A stretch of DNA of 64,000 nt, from the NCBI GenBank assembly GCA_038206985.1, contig JBBRAH010000010.1, forward strand, positions 1 through 64,000. Direction: 5' to 3'. This document shows, piece after piece, positions 33,761 to 40,841 of the stretch (positions within the stretch are counted from its first letter, which is position 1; each line of letters begins with the position of its first letter). The DNA comes from CAXMST01 sp038206985. Its GTDB lineage: Bacteria > Actinomycetota > Thermoleophilia > Solirubrobacterales > 70-9. The translations under genes and the position numbers were made by a program. The notes beneath the pieces were generated by a model. The model did no database searches. It saw only the letters and a list, made by a program, of their open reading frames with translations, and was not told the DNA's origin.

Positions 33761-34222
33761 TCAGCCCTGCTTATTCAGCGGCACGAGGACGGGGTGACCG
33801 TGTGGGATGTTCAGGCGCACCCCGATCTTGCCGCCCTTCTGGCAGCCCACGAATGCGGGAACGGTGACCTGGCCGCCAAGCTTCGCCACGCGACGGTGGT
33901 ACATCCTCGCCGAACCCCGAGCCAAATAGCCGACCTTCCGCCCCCCAAGGTCGATCCGAACGGCGTGCTTGTCGTAGGCGTTCTCAGGCTCACAAACCAT
34001 GTCCGCCGACGCCTCCTCGATCCGAACCTCATCGTCGCCTTTACGGTCGCAGAACGCCACGAGGGCGGGCTGGTACCGCGACTCCCCAACGATGCTGATG
34101 CTCGTCTGGTTGTCCCAGGGCCGAGGATCGTCCTTTCGATCTCGGGGGCCGCGCTTCTCAAGTACGGCGTCGACGGCCTCCTGTGACCCATAGCGGCCGA
34201 AGATCCGGTCCATGAAACCCAT
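33761..34222 (-). CDS. HIRAN domain protein
   Basis: 153 residues from ATG 34222, with AGAGGAG about 8 nt upstream. The central part ISIVGESRYQPALVAF, CEPENAYDKHAVRIDLGG and RKVGYLARGSARMYHRRV matches the HIRAN domain, a DNA-end-binding module found in Rad5/HLTF-type helicases and, alone, in many bacteria. A short N-terminal part (MGFMDRIFGRYGSQEAV) is helical. Stand-alone HIRAN proteins are found near mobile and restriction-repair genes. Here it sits among toxin-antitoxin pairs, which fits an accessory DNA-related role. Confidence 0.8.
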   Translation of the reverse strand: MGFMDRIFGRYGSQEAVDAVLEKRGPRDRKDDPRPWDNQTSISIVGESRYQPALVAFCDRKGDDEVRIEEASADMVCEPENAYDKHAVRIDLGGRKVGYLARGSARMYHRRVAKLGGQVTVPAFVGCQKGGKIGVRLNIPHGHPVLVPLNKQG

Positions 34223-34394
34223 TCATCCACTCCTCTTGCACAGCCCGCCGCAGTCTTGGTCGGAGCATATTCCGCCAGCGTCAGAGCTTGTCGCCTCGAT
34301 CCTAGGTCGGCTAAGCTTAGGCGGCGCCATGACCCGAGCGCCAGCCGCGTCCTAGTTTGCCTTTCGTTGCGCCCGACGGGCTCGCGCCGGGCAT

Positions 34395-34418
34395 TTGCAG
34401 TTGCGCGAAAAGACAAAC
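34395..34418 (-). repeat. copy 2 of a 3'-flanking hairpin repeat
   Basis: On the minus strand GTTTGT, then CTTTTCGCGCAACT, then GCAAAT. The arms pair as RNA with two G-U wobbles. It lies 13 bp beyond the stop of the gene at 34431 and matches the copy at 35645. Confidence 0.5.
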
Positions 34419-34430
34419 GGATGCGTTGAG

Positions 34431-34820
34431 TCACTCGACCTGCTCGATATCACCCAGCTCGAGAACCTCAGGCAGAGAGCCCGTGACCCGGACGAGTCCG
34501 GCGCCAAGCTCGAGTTCGAACTGTCGGTCGTCCCATTCGAAGCGATCTATGTTGCCCCAGTCACGCTCCCCTGCTGCATCCATAGCCGGCTGGCTGGGAG
34601 GGTGAACCCACTCAACGTCGTCGGGCTCCCGGAACACGATCTGGACGCGGAGGTACGACTCGATCTCGCCGGCCCGGCGTGGGCGCCAAGAGCGGTGTTG
34701 AGTTGTCAGCGCCGCCTCAACATCGACCGAGAAGCCCCGCGACCACTCCTGCCAACCCCGCACCCAGGATGACTCGAGAACAATCTGTTCAAGTCCTGCG
34801 AGTTCGGTGTAGGGACGCAC
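34431..34820 (-). CDS. hypothetical protein
   Basis: 129 residues from GTG 34820, chosen because TACGCT lies 6 nt upstream; the frame is open to 34949. I do not recognise a family. The sequence is acidic and Trp-rich (SSWVRGWQEWSRGF, DRFEWDDRQFELEL), with alternating hydrophobic residues suggesting a beta-rich fold, and shows no signal peptide or membrane helix. Codon use is like the neighbours. Located between the HIRAN gene and the VapBC-like pair in the accessory island, it could be an immunity or antitoxin-like protein, but nothing in the sequence proves this. Confidence 0.6.
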   Translation of the reverse strand: MRPYTELAGLEQIVLESSWVRGWQEWSRGFSVDVEAALTTQHRSWRPRRAGEIESYLRVQIVFREPDDVEWVHPPSQPAMDAAGERDWGNIDRFEWDDRQFELELGAGLVRVTGSLPEVLELGDIEQVE

Positions 34821-34826
34821 GCGGCT

Positions 34827-34832
34827 AGCGTA
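34827..34832 (-). promoter_or_regulatory. -10 box (TACGCT) for a probable leaderless transcript
   Basis: TACGCT on the minus strand ends 6 nt before GTG 34820. Confidence 0.4.
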
Positions 34833-34958
34833 GATCCCGGCACTTGATGGCGCTATCTGACCCATCTGGGGGAGGTGGATTCCGCGGCGCTCGGTGCGAG
34901 CGAGCGATCCCGGTGAACGCGCGAGAAACACCGTCGCCTTGGCAGTCAACGGACCCGC

Positions 34959-34993
34959 TTGATCTCGTCCAAAGACTTCGACATACTGTGTCG
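34959..34993 (+). promoter_or_regulatory. promoter and possible operator of the VapBC-like operon
   Basis: TTGATC (34959-34964) and TACTGT (34984-34989) are separated by 19 nt, and the ATG follows the -10 box by 6 nt. CGACA and TGTCG (34979-34993) form a small inverted repeat across the -10 box, suited to autoregulation by the AbrB-type antitoxin. Confidence 0.5.
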
Positions 34994-34995
34994 GT

Positions 34996-35214
34996 ATGAC
35001 TCATCGGGTAGGAACAAAGGGGCAGATCGTCATCCCCAAGGGGTTGCGAGAGCGTCGGGGGCTGGCGCCGGGCTCCTCGGTCGACTTCGAGGAACGTGAG
35101 GATGGCGTGCTGATCCGGGCAGCCGAGTCCGGGGGCGGCGATCTGCGGGGTCGCTACCAACACTCGGGGATGGCCCAGAGGCTGCTTGAGGATCGCGCGC
35201 GCGAGCCGCGGTGA
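34996..35214 (+). CDS. AbrB/MazE-type antitoxin (VapB-like)
   Basis: 72 residues. The N-terminal SpoVT/AbrB swapped-hairpin domain reads RVGTKGQIVIPKGLRERRGLAPGS, which binds DNA; the C-terminal tail (SGMAQRLLEDRAREPR) would block the toxin. Coupled to the PIN-domain toxin gene by a GTGA overlap. The transcript looks leaderless, with an inverted repeat over the -10 box where the antitoxin could repress its own promoter. Confidence 0.88.
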   Translation: MTHRVGTKGQIVIPKGLRERRGLAPGSSVDFEEREDGVLIRAAESGGGDLRGRYQHSGMAQRLLEDRAREPR

Positions 35215-35606
35215 TCAGCTGTCTGGATTCGTGGGCGGTGCTGGCCTGGCTCGACGGCGAGGAGCCGGCCGCGGCCCATGTGCAGGCCACGTTCGATCAG
35301 GGCCGACCGTTGATCAGCTGGATCAACCTGGTGGAGGTCGAGTACCAGCTGCGCCGCCGACACGGCGCGGAGGAGGCGGCGCGGACGCTCGACGCGCTCC
35401 GGGAGCTCGTCGACGAGGAGCTCCCGGGTGTGAGCCGAATGCGCGCGGTTGCGGCGCTCAAGGCCGAGCATCCGATCGCCCTCGCTGATTGTTTCGCGAT
35501 CGCAGCCGCCGCCGCAGCTGGCGCTGAGCTGATCACCGGCGATCCCGAGATCACCGAGCGCGCCGGCCAGCTGCCGTGCGACGTGGTCGACGCGCGCCTG
35601 GGATGA
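35211..35606 (+). CDS. vapC: PIN-domain ribonuclease toxin (VapC-like)
   Basis: 131 residues from GTG 35211. The acidic active-site residues of PIN nucleases are present: Asp in CLDSWAVLAWL, Glu in INLVEVEYQL, Asp in ALADCFAIAAA, and Asp in LITGDPEI. VapC toxins cleave tRNA or rRNA; the target here is unknown. The gene is intact and paired with the antitoxin gene upstream, so the module is probably functional. Confidence 0.9.
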   Translation: MISCLDSWAVLAWLDGEEPAAAHVQATFDQGRPLISWINLVEVEYQLRRRHGAEEAARTLDALRELVDEELPGVSRMRAVAALKAEHPIALADCFAIAAAAAAGAELITGDPEITERAGQLPCDVVDARLG

Positions 35607-35644
35607 GTGTTGGTTTCGGCGCCGGGTTGCTCCGGGCGCTCGGA

Positions 35645-35670
35645 GTGTGCAGTTGCGCGAGAAGGCACAC
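35645..35670 (-). repeat. copy 3 of a 3'-flanking hairpin repeat
   Basis: On the minus strand GTGTGC, then CTTCTCGCGCAACT, then GCACAC: six perfect pairs around a 14 nt loop nearly identical to that of the copy at 34395. It lies between the ends of the PIN-toxin and RelE-type genes. Confidence 0.55.
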
Positions 35671-35694
35671 AGAACCTCGAACCGGCCGGCGTGC

Positions 35695-35958
35695 CTACCG
35701 CGGATCGGTTCGATAGGCCGCACCCCGGTGACGGATTGCGATGACGCGGGCGGTCTTTCCGTCATCGACGAGCTGGTAGATGATCCGAAAGGTCCCCACG
35801 CGGAGGGACATCAGCCCACTGAGGCGTCCGCGGAGAAGGTGGCCCGCGTGCGGCTCGCGCTCGAGCAGTCCGAGCGCCTCCTCGATTGCATCGATCAGCG
35901 GCCAGCCGAGCTGCAGCAGCTCCCGCCGAGCCCGGCGGGACAACACGACCCGGGCCAC
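35695..35958 (-). CDS. RelE/ParE-family toxin
   Basis: 87 residues, typical size. The fold is recognisable by VVLSRRARRELLQL, LLEREPHAGHLLRGRL, and the C-terminal strands SLRVGTFRIIYQLVDDGKTARVIAI. Arg and His residues near the C-terminus (IRHRGAAYR) occupy positions used by RelE-type mRNA interferases. The start is 6 bp after the antitoxin stop. Whether it cuts mRNA (RelE) or acts on gyrase (ParE) is not decidable by eye; pairing with a YefM-type antitoxin favours the RelE/YoeB side. Confidence 0.88.
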   Translation of the reverse strand: MARVVLSRRARRELLQLGWPLIDAIEEALGLLEREPHAGHLLRGRLSGLMSLRVGTFRIIYQLVDDGKTARVIAIRHRGAAYRTDPR

Positions 35959-35964
35959 CGTCGA

Positions 35965-36246
35965 TCAGCCGTCGCGACGCTCCGCGAGCTCAGCGCGCAG
36001 CTCGGAGAGCTCGACATGCTCCCCTCGCTCGAGCTCTGAGAGTCCCTCCTCGAGTGCGGTGATCGCATCGGGGTCGGAGAGGATCTCGGCAGTCTCCTCC
36101 AGGGCGTCGTACTCGTCGATGGGGACCAGGGCGGCTGCTGGCTTTCCGTTGCGGGTGACCAGGACATGGTCGCGGCGATCAGCGACGTCACTGAGAAGCC
36201 TTGACAGGTTGCTGCGGAACTCGCGCACGGGGACGGTCTGAGACAT
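35965..36246 (-). CDS. Phd/YefM-family antitoxin
   Basis: 93 residues from ATG 36246, chosen because a complete sigma-70-type promoter ends 7 nt upstream; the longer frame to 36447 is not needed. The N-terminal DNA-binding part (VREFRSNLSRLL, HVLVTRNGKPAAALV) is the Phd/YefM fold; the acidic C-terminal half (EEGLSELERGEHVEL) would neutralise the toxin. A near-perfect palindrome covers the promoter, the usual autorepression layout for this family. Confidence 0.9.
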   Translation of the reverse strand: MSQTVPVREFRSNLSRLLSDVADRRDHVLVTRNGKPAAALVPIDEYDALEETAEILSDPDAITALEEGLSELERGEHVELSELRAELAERRDG

Positions 36247-36253
36247 CGGAGCA

Positions 36254-36282
36254 AGTGTACGCATCTGCGTACACGGAGTCAA
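36254..36282 (-). promoter_or_regulatory. promoter with palindromic operator for the YefM/RelE-type operon
   Basis: On the minus strand TTGACT (36282-36277), 17 nt, TACACT (36259-36254), then the ATG after 7 nt. A palindrome with arms GTGTACGCA and TGCGTACAC around TC (36255-36274) fills the spacer and -10 box. Its TGTAC/GTACA halves resemble the YefM operator core. Confidence 0.75.
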
Positions 36283-36415
36283 TGGTGCTTCGAACGTCGT
36301 GGCAGCCGGATCCCAGGCCGGTGCCTCCCGCGAGGAGACACACCAAGAACGGCGCGCCTGCCCCCCCCCACGCTGCAGGGAGCGCGTCGGTCCGATCCAG
36401 CGCTGCCGAAAGAGA

Positions 36416-36437
36416 AACGGGGCCATGAGGCCCCGTT
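36416..36437 (-). terminator. hairpin, possible terminator on the minus strand
   Basis: Nine-bp arms AACGGGGCC and GGCCCCGTT around a 4 nt loop. On the minus strand the stem is followed by TCTCTTTC, so it could stop antisense read-through before the antitoxin promoter. The plus strand has no T-run. Confidence 0.4.
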
Positions 36438-36459
36438 GCCACCACATTATGGCACGCGG

Positions 36460-36478
36460 AGGGCTTGTTTCAAGGCCC
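36460..36478 (+). promoter_or_regulatory. probable rifamycin-associated element (RAE)
   Basis: AGGGCTTG-TTT-CAAGGCCC. The RAE consensus, as I recall it, is GGGGCTTGCGGCAAGGCCC; this site matches at 15 of 19 positions, differing at the first base and the 3-base centre. TTGTTT inside it (36465-36470) is 18 nt from TAAAAG (36489-36494), so it would overlap a -35 box. The FAD monooxygenase gene follows at 36540. Confidence 0.6.
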
Positions 36479-36539
36479 TGCGCGCGTGTAAAAGACCGAG
36501 GCCGTTGCGGAACGACGAATATCGGAATGGAGGAACTGG

Positions 36540-38084
36540 ATGACGGTAAGTGAGCACGCGGTGGTTATCGCCGGAGGAGGTCCGACCGGCTTGATGCTGG
36601 CCGGCGAGTTGGCGTTGGCGGAGGTCGATGTCGCCATCGTCGAGCGCCGCCCCGTTCAGGAGCTCGCCGGCTCGCGCGCCGGTGGCCTTCAATCGCGCAC
36701 GCTCGAGGTGTTCGATCAGCGCGGAATCGCCGAGCGGTTCCTTTCCGAGGGTCAGCCGGCGCAGGTCCAGAGCTTCGGCGGGATCCAGCTCGAGATCAGC
36801 GACTTCCCCACCCGGCACCCCTACGGACTCGCGCTGTGGCAGAACCACATCGAGCGGATACTGGCCGGCTGGGTCGATGAGCTGGCGGTGCCGATCCTTC
36901 GCGGGCGCGAGGTGACGGGCTACACGCAGGACGACAGCGGAGTCGATGTCGAGCTGTCCGACGGCCACTCGATTTGCGGGGAGTACCTCGTCGGGTGCGA
37001 CGGAGGGCGCAGCGCGGTCCGCCAGGCATCGGGCATCGAATTCCCCGGATGGGAGGCGACGAGAAGCAACCTGATCGCCGAGGCGAAGATGACCGAGGAG
37101 CCGGAGCTGGGCATCCGCCGTGACGCCCGCGGCACCCACGGCATCGGCCGGGTCGAGTACGAGATACGTGACGGCGAGGTTGTCTTCGCGAATCGGGGGC
37201 CGGTGCGGGTCACGCTGGCGGAAGCGGAGGTCGGAGGCACCGGCGAACCGACCCTGCGTGATCTCAGCGAGGTGCTGGTCGCCGTTTACGGGACGGACTA
37301 CGGCATCCACAGCCCCACCTGGATTTCAAGGTTCACCGACGCTACGCGTCAGGCCGCCAGGTACCGGAAAGGCCGGGTCCTGCTGGCCGGCGACGCCGCA
37401 CACGTGCACTACCCGGTAGGTGGGCACGGCCTCAGCATCGGTGTGCAGGATGCGGTGAACCTCGGCTGGAAGCTGGCTCAGGTGGTCACGGGAACCTCGC
37501 CTGAAAGTCTCCTGGATACCTACCACGCCGAGCGACACCCAGTCGCTGCCCGCCTATTGCGGAGCACGATGGCGCAGACCGCGCTGATGCGCTCCGATGA
37601 GCGCATCGAGGCCTTGCGGGACAGCGTCTCGGAGTTGTTGCGCATGGACGAGCCGCGCAAGCGGTTCGGGGGGATGCTCTCGGGCCTCGACACCCACTAC
37701 GACCTCGGCGACGGGCATCCGCTACTCGGACGCCGTATGCCCGATCTCGACATCCTCACCGCCGGTGGCCGGGTGCGCGTGGTCGAGTTGTTGCACAGCG
37801 CCAGGCCGGTACTGCTGAACCTCGGTGAGCCCGGCCGCTTCGATACCGCGGGATGGGTGGACCGGGTCCAGCTGGTTGATGCCGGCTGCGAGGGAGCCTG
37901 GGAGCTTCCGGTGCTCGGCGAAGTCGCGGCTCCCACTGCCGTGCTGATCCGGCCAGATGGATACGTCGCCTGGGTGTCGAGCGGCTCCGAGTCGGGCCTC
38001 ACGGATGCGCTGACTGCCTGGCTCGGCCCGCCGGCCCACGCCGAGCCGAGCGAGCCGCCAGCTCAGCTGAAGCCGGGTTTGTAA
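36540..38084 (+). CDS. FAD-dependent aromatic monooxygenase (PheA/TfdB, rifampicin monooxygenase-like)
   Basis: 514 residues from ATG 36540 with GGAGGA 5 nt upstream. FAD-binding IAGGGPTGLMLAGELAL near the N-terminus, the second dinucleotide motif CDGGRSAVRQASGIEFPG, and AGDAAHVHYPVGGHGLSIGVQDA for FAD ribityl contact. A thioredoxin-like C-terminal domain ends at WLGPP. Class A flavin hydroxylases of this group act on phenols, polyketides and rifamycins. The probable RAE in its promoter suggests a Rox-type rifamycin-inactivating role; sequence without the RAE would only say aromatic hydroxylase. The gene ends in a 22 bp convergent overlap with the peptidase gene. Confidence 0.85.
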   Translation: MTVSEHAVVIAGGGPTGLMLAGELALAEVDVAIVERRPVQELAGSRAGGLQSRTLEVFDQRGIAERFLSEGQPAQVQSFGGIQLEISDFPTRHPYGLALWQNHIERILAGWVDELAVPILRGREVTGYTQDDSGVDVELSDGHSICGEYLVGCDGGRSAVRQASGIEFPGWEATRSNLIAEAKMTEEPELGIRRDARGTHGIGRVEYEIRDGEVVFANRGPVRVTLAEAEVGGTGEPTLRDLSEVLVAVYGTDYGIHSPTWISRFTDATRQAARYRKGRVLLAGDAAHVHYPVGGHGLSIGVQDAVNLGWKLAQVVTGTSPESLLDTYHAERHPVAARLLRSTMAQTALMRSDERIEALRDSVSELLRMDEPRKRFGGMLSGLDTHYDLGDGHPLLGRRMPDLDILTAGGRVRVVELLHSARPVLLNLGEPGRFDTAGWVDRVQLVDAGCEGAWELPVLGEVAAPTAVLIRPDGYVAWVSSGSESGLTDALTAWLGPPAHAEPSEPPAQLKPGL

Positions 38085-38818
38085 GCCTTCAGGCAGCCCT
38101 CGAGGCCGCGGCGCAGGCCGGTGCCGAGGGCGCGGCGGCGTTCGACGGCGCGGCCGTGGGCCTGGGGGTTCTGCCAGGGCAGGCCGCGTGGGTCGGCGAC
38201 GTTGAGGACGCCGATGTAGAGGGCCTCGAAGTCGGCGCGGGTGAGCCGGGCGACATCCTGGTTGACCTTGCCGAACCAGGCGCCGGCCAGGCAGTCGGCG
38301 TTGAGCTCGGCCTCGATGGTGAGCTTGAACTTGTTCTGGATCTTGAGCTTGTCCTGGACGAAGTGGCCGTACTCGTGGGCCAACAGGAAGGCGACCGCCG
38401 AGGGTCCGACCTTGCGGTAGAGGTCGCCGTAAAGCCAGCGCGCGTCCCAGGAGATCGAGGTGTTGACCGGGCAGTACTGGGCGTTCTGGGGCACCACCCG
38501 TTGGCCGCCGCAGTTGATGTCGTCGGTGCGGCCCTCGTAGGAGACGAGCCGCTTGGGGACCACTGCCTCGGCCCCCTGGTCGGCGAGCTTGGCCTTCCAG
38601 AAATCGCCGAGGCGGCCGAACGTGTCGGTCACGAGCTGCCGGTAGCCGGGCGGGCCGGCGGGGTTCTCGACGGCCGGCAGATCGGTGGGGGCGGAGTTGT
38701 CAGTACCGGTCTCGACGTTCGCTGAACAGCCACCGAGGCCGACGGCGAGGACCAGCGCGGCGCACGCCAGGAGGCGGGCAACCGACCTCTCTCCCGACCG
38801 AGGATCGCTGGCTTGCAC
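38063..38818 (-). CDS. lipoprotein zinc metallopeptidase (neutral zinc metallopeptidase family, YpfJ-like)
   Basis: 251 residues from GTG 38818. A signal peptide (RLLACAALVLAVGLGGC) ends in the lipobox LGGC, so the mature protein is anchored outside the membrane. The zinc site is LLAHEYGHFVQ with the third ligand probably Glu in EAELNADCLAGAW. ISWDARWLYGDLYRKVG precedes it as in the family. Four further cysteines (DINCGG, QYCPV, ADCLAG, EGCLKA) could form disulfides. The physiological substrate is not known for this family. Confidence 0.85.
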   Translation of the reverse strand: MQASDPRSGERSVARLLACAALVLAVGLGGCSANVETGTDNSAPTDLPAVENPAGPPGYRQLVTDTFGRLGDFWKAKLADQGAEAVVPKRLVSYEGRTDDINCGGQRVVPQNAQYCPVNTSISWDARWLYGDLYRKVGPSAVAFLLAHEYGHFVQDKLKIQNKFKLTIEAELNADCLAGAWFGKVNQDVARLTRADFEALYIGVLNVADPRGLPWQNPQAHGRAVERRRALGTGLRRGLEGCLKAYKPGFS

Positions 38819-39027
38819 CGCGACAGCATCGCAGCGCTGGCCGACACAGTGGCTTGCCGGGGGCAGAAACCGGCTCACACCGCTAATCTCGTGTCTCCGG
38901 AACGCGCCGCATCCGCCTCAGACGCGAGGCCAGCCGCGACGCGTCCCGATTGTGCCGCGCCCGCGCGCGTCCCACTGAGCACCCACCGAGCAAGCACCAG
39001 ACAGAGCTAGGAGCCCTAGAACAACCT

Positions 39028-40095
39028 ATGAGCGACAAGACCCTCACCCTCTCCGCCCGCCAGACCGCAGACTTCGAACTACTCGCCAACGGTGGCTTCG
39101 CGCCCCTGAAGGGCTTCATGGGCTCCGACGACTGGAAGTCCGTCGTGCACGACATGACCCTCTCCGACGGCGCCGAGGTCTGGCCGATCCCGGTCGTCCT
39201 CGCGACCGACCTCGACGCCTCCGAGGGCGACGTGGTCGAGCTCTCCGCCGACAACGGCAAGGCGCTCGGTCGCATCCGCGTCTCCGAGGTGTTCGAGCGC
39301 GACGTCAAGGTCGAGGCCGAGAACGTCTTCCGGACCACCGACGAGGCCCACCCCGGCGTCGCCGCCACCTACGAGGAGGGCAACCGTTGCCTCGCCGGTG
39401 AGATCGAGGCCGACGCCGCCCCCGACCACGAGGAAGCGTTCATGCGGCGCTACTTCACTCCCGAGGAGTCCCGCAAGGAGTTCGCCGACCGCGGCTGGAA
39501 GCGGATCGTCGCCTTCCAGACCCGCAACCCGATCCATCGCGCCCACGAGTATCTGACCAAGGCGGCGCTCGAGGTCTGCGACGGCCTCTTCCTGCACCCG
39601 CTGATCGGCGAGACCAAGAAGGGCGACATCCCCGCTGACGTGCGGATGAAGTGCTACGAGGTCCTGATGGAAAACTACTACCCGAACGACCGGGTGGTTC
39701 TCGGTGTCAACCCGGCGGCCATGCGTTACGCCGGTCCCCGCGAGGCGATCTTCCACGCTGTCGTGCGGCGCAACTACGGCGCCACGCACTTCATCGTCGG
39801 GCGCGACCACGCGGGCGTCGGTGACTACTACGGCACCTACGACGCGCAGGCGATCTTCGACGAGGTCGACATCGACAAGCTGGGCATCCGCCCGCTGATG
39901 TTCGAGCACACCTTCTGGTGCTACAAGTGCGAGGGCTTGGGCTCACACAAGACCTGCCCCCACACGCCCGAGGATCGGCTCTTCCTCTCGGGGACCAAGG
40001 TCCGCGAGATGCTCGAGGCCGGCGAGGCTCCGCCCCCGGAGTTCTCCCGCCACGAGGTCGCCGAGATCCTGATCGACGCCTACAAGGACCTCTAG
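39028..40095 (+). CDS. sat: ATP sulfurylase
   Basis: 355 residues from ATG 39028 (longer frame to 38950 rejected as Pro/Arg-rich). Catalytic motifs are QTRNPIHRAHEY (QxRN and HxxH) and GRDHAGVG, with LSGTKVREML near the end. Cysteines in CYKCEGLGSHKTC could bind zinc as in some bacterial Sat proteins. It makes APS from ATP and sulfate, the first step for both cysteine synthesis (CysH and sulfite reductase at 30-33 kb) and PAPS. Followed after 88 bp by APS kinase on the same strand. Confidence 0.94.
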   Translation: MSDKTLTLSARQTADFELLANGGFAPLKGFMGSDDWKSVVHDMTLSDGAEVWPIPVVLATDLDASEGDVVELSADNGKALGRIRVSEVFERDVKVEAENVFRTTDEAHPGVAATYEEGNRCLAGEIEADAAPDHEEAFMRRYFTPEESRKEFADRGWKRIVAFQTRNPIHRAHEYLTKAALEVCDGLFLHPLIGETKKGDIPADVRMKCYEVLMENYYPNDRVVLGVNPAAMRYAGPREAIFHAVVRRNYGATHFIVGRDHAGVGDYYGTYDAQAIFDEVDIDKLGIRPLMFEHTFWCYKCEGLGSHKTCPHTPEDRLFLSGTKVREMLEAGEAPPPEFSRHEVAEILIDAYKDL

Positions 40096-40183
40096 GCCAA
40101 CCGCCTCGGGACTCCAGCAACGTCAACGCCGCCGGCCACCGGGGTCGGCGGCCGTCAAACCGCAAGAACAAGGAGACACCTAC

Positions 40184-40744
40184 ATGTCTGACAGCAACGG
40201 CCACAAGGGATTCACCCTCTGGATGACCGGCCTCTCCGGCTCCGGCAAGTCCACCATCACCGAGGTGCTGATCGACACCTTCGAGGAGCGCGGCATCCCG
40301 CTCGAGGTCCTCGACGGCGACGTCGTCCGCGAGAACCTCTCCAAGGGCCTCGGCTTCTCCAAGGAGGACCGCGACACCAACATCACCCGGATCGGCTTCG
40401 TCGCCGACATGCTCGCCCGCAACGGCGTCCCGGTGATCACCGCCGCGATCTCCCCCTACATCGAGACCCGCGACGCGGTCCGCAAGATGCACGACGGCAG
40501 CGGCGCCACGTTCGTCGAGACGTTCATCGCCACCTCGCTCGAGGACTGCGAGGAGCGCGACGTCAAGGGCCTCTACGCGAAGGCCCGCTCGGGTGAGATC
40601 CCGACCTTCACCGGCGTCTCCGACCCCTACGAGGCACCGGAGAACCCGGAGCTGACCGTCGAGACCTCCGGTAAGACTCCCGAGGAGTCCGCCGCCGATG
40701 TCATCTCCTACCTCGAGTCCGAGGGCCTGATCCCGGCCTCCTGA
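40184..40744 (+). CDS. cysC: APS kinase
   Basis: 186 residues from ATG 40184, with AAGGAG at 40170-40175. P-loop MTGLSGSGKSTITE, DGDVVRENLSKGLGFSKEDR for APS binding, and the lid region ISPYIETRDAVR. It phosphorylates APS to PAPS. Since the reductase at 32055 carries APS-type iron-sulfur cysteines, PAPS is probably made chiefly for the sulfotransferases, two of which are in this window. A Rho-independent terminator follows. Confidence 0.95.
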   Translation: MSDSNGHKGFTLWMTGLSGSGKSTITEVLIDTFEERGIPLEVLDGDVVRENLSKGLGFSKEDRDTNITRIGFVADMLARNGVPVITAAISPYIETRDAVRKMHDGSGATFVETFIATSLEDCEERDVKGLYAKARSGEIPTFTGVSDPYEAPENPELTVETSGKTPEESAADVISYLESEGLIPAS

Positions 40745-40770
40745 TCGCCGGGTAACGCACCAATTGCCGG

Positions 40771-40800
40771 AAAGGGCGGGCTCTGGCCCGCCCTTTCTTT
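40771..40800 (+). terminator. Rho-independent terminator after the APS kinase gene
   Basis: Eleven-bp arms AAAGGGCGGGC (40771-40781) and GCCCGCCCTTT (40786-40796) around TCTG, followed by CTTTTC. It closes the sat-cysC transcript. Confidence 0.85.
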
Positions 40801-40827
40801 TCCCACCGGCGCAGCCCGGTACCGCTG

Positions 40828-40833
40828 TATCGT
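40828..40833 (+). promoter_or_regulatory. -10 box (TATCGT) for a probable leaderless transcript
   Basis: TATCGT ends 8 nt before ATG 40842, right after the terminator. Confidence 0.45.
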
Positions 40834-40841
40834 GGCTACTG

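Noticed and set aside
33698..34186. A 162-codon plus-strand frame opposite the HIRAN gene
   Set aside because: The minus-strand frame shows a clear HIRAN domain and a ribosome-binding site; the plus-strand frame has neither.
34395..34772. Small plus-strand frames starting MQLREK at 34395 and 35647
   Set aside because: They begin the same way only because both start inside copies of the hairpin repeat, and they run opposite the real genes at 34431 and 35695.
36358..36371. C-rich run before the monooxygenase promoter as a functional slippery site
   Set aside because: It is outside any supported coding frame, so there is nothing to slip; it is probably just composition.
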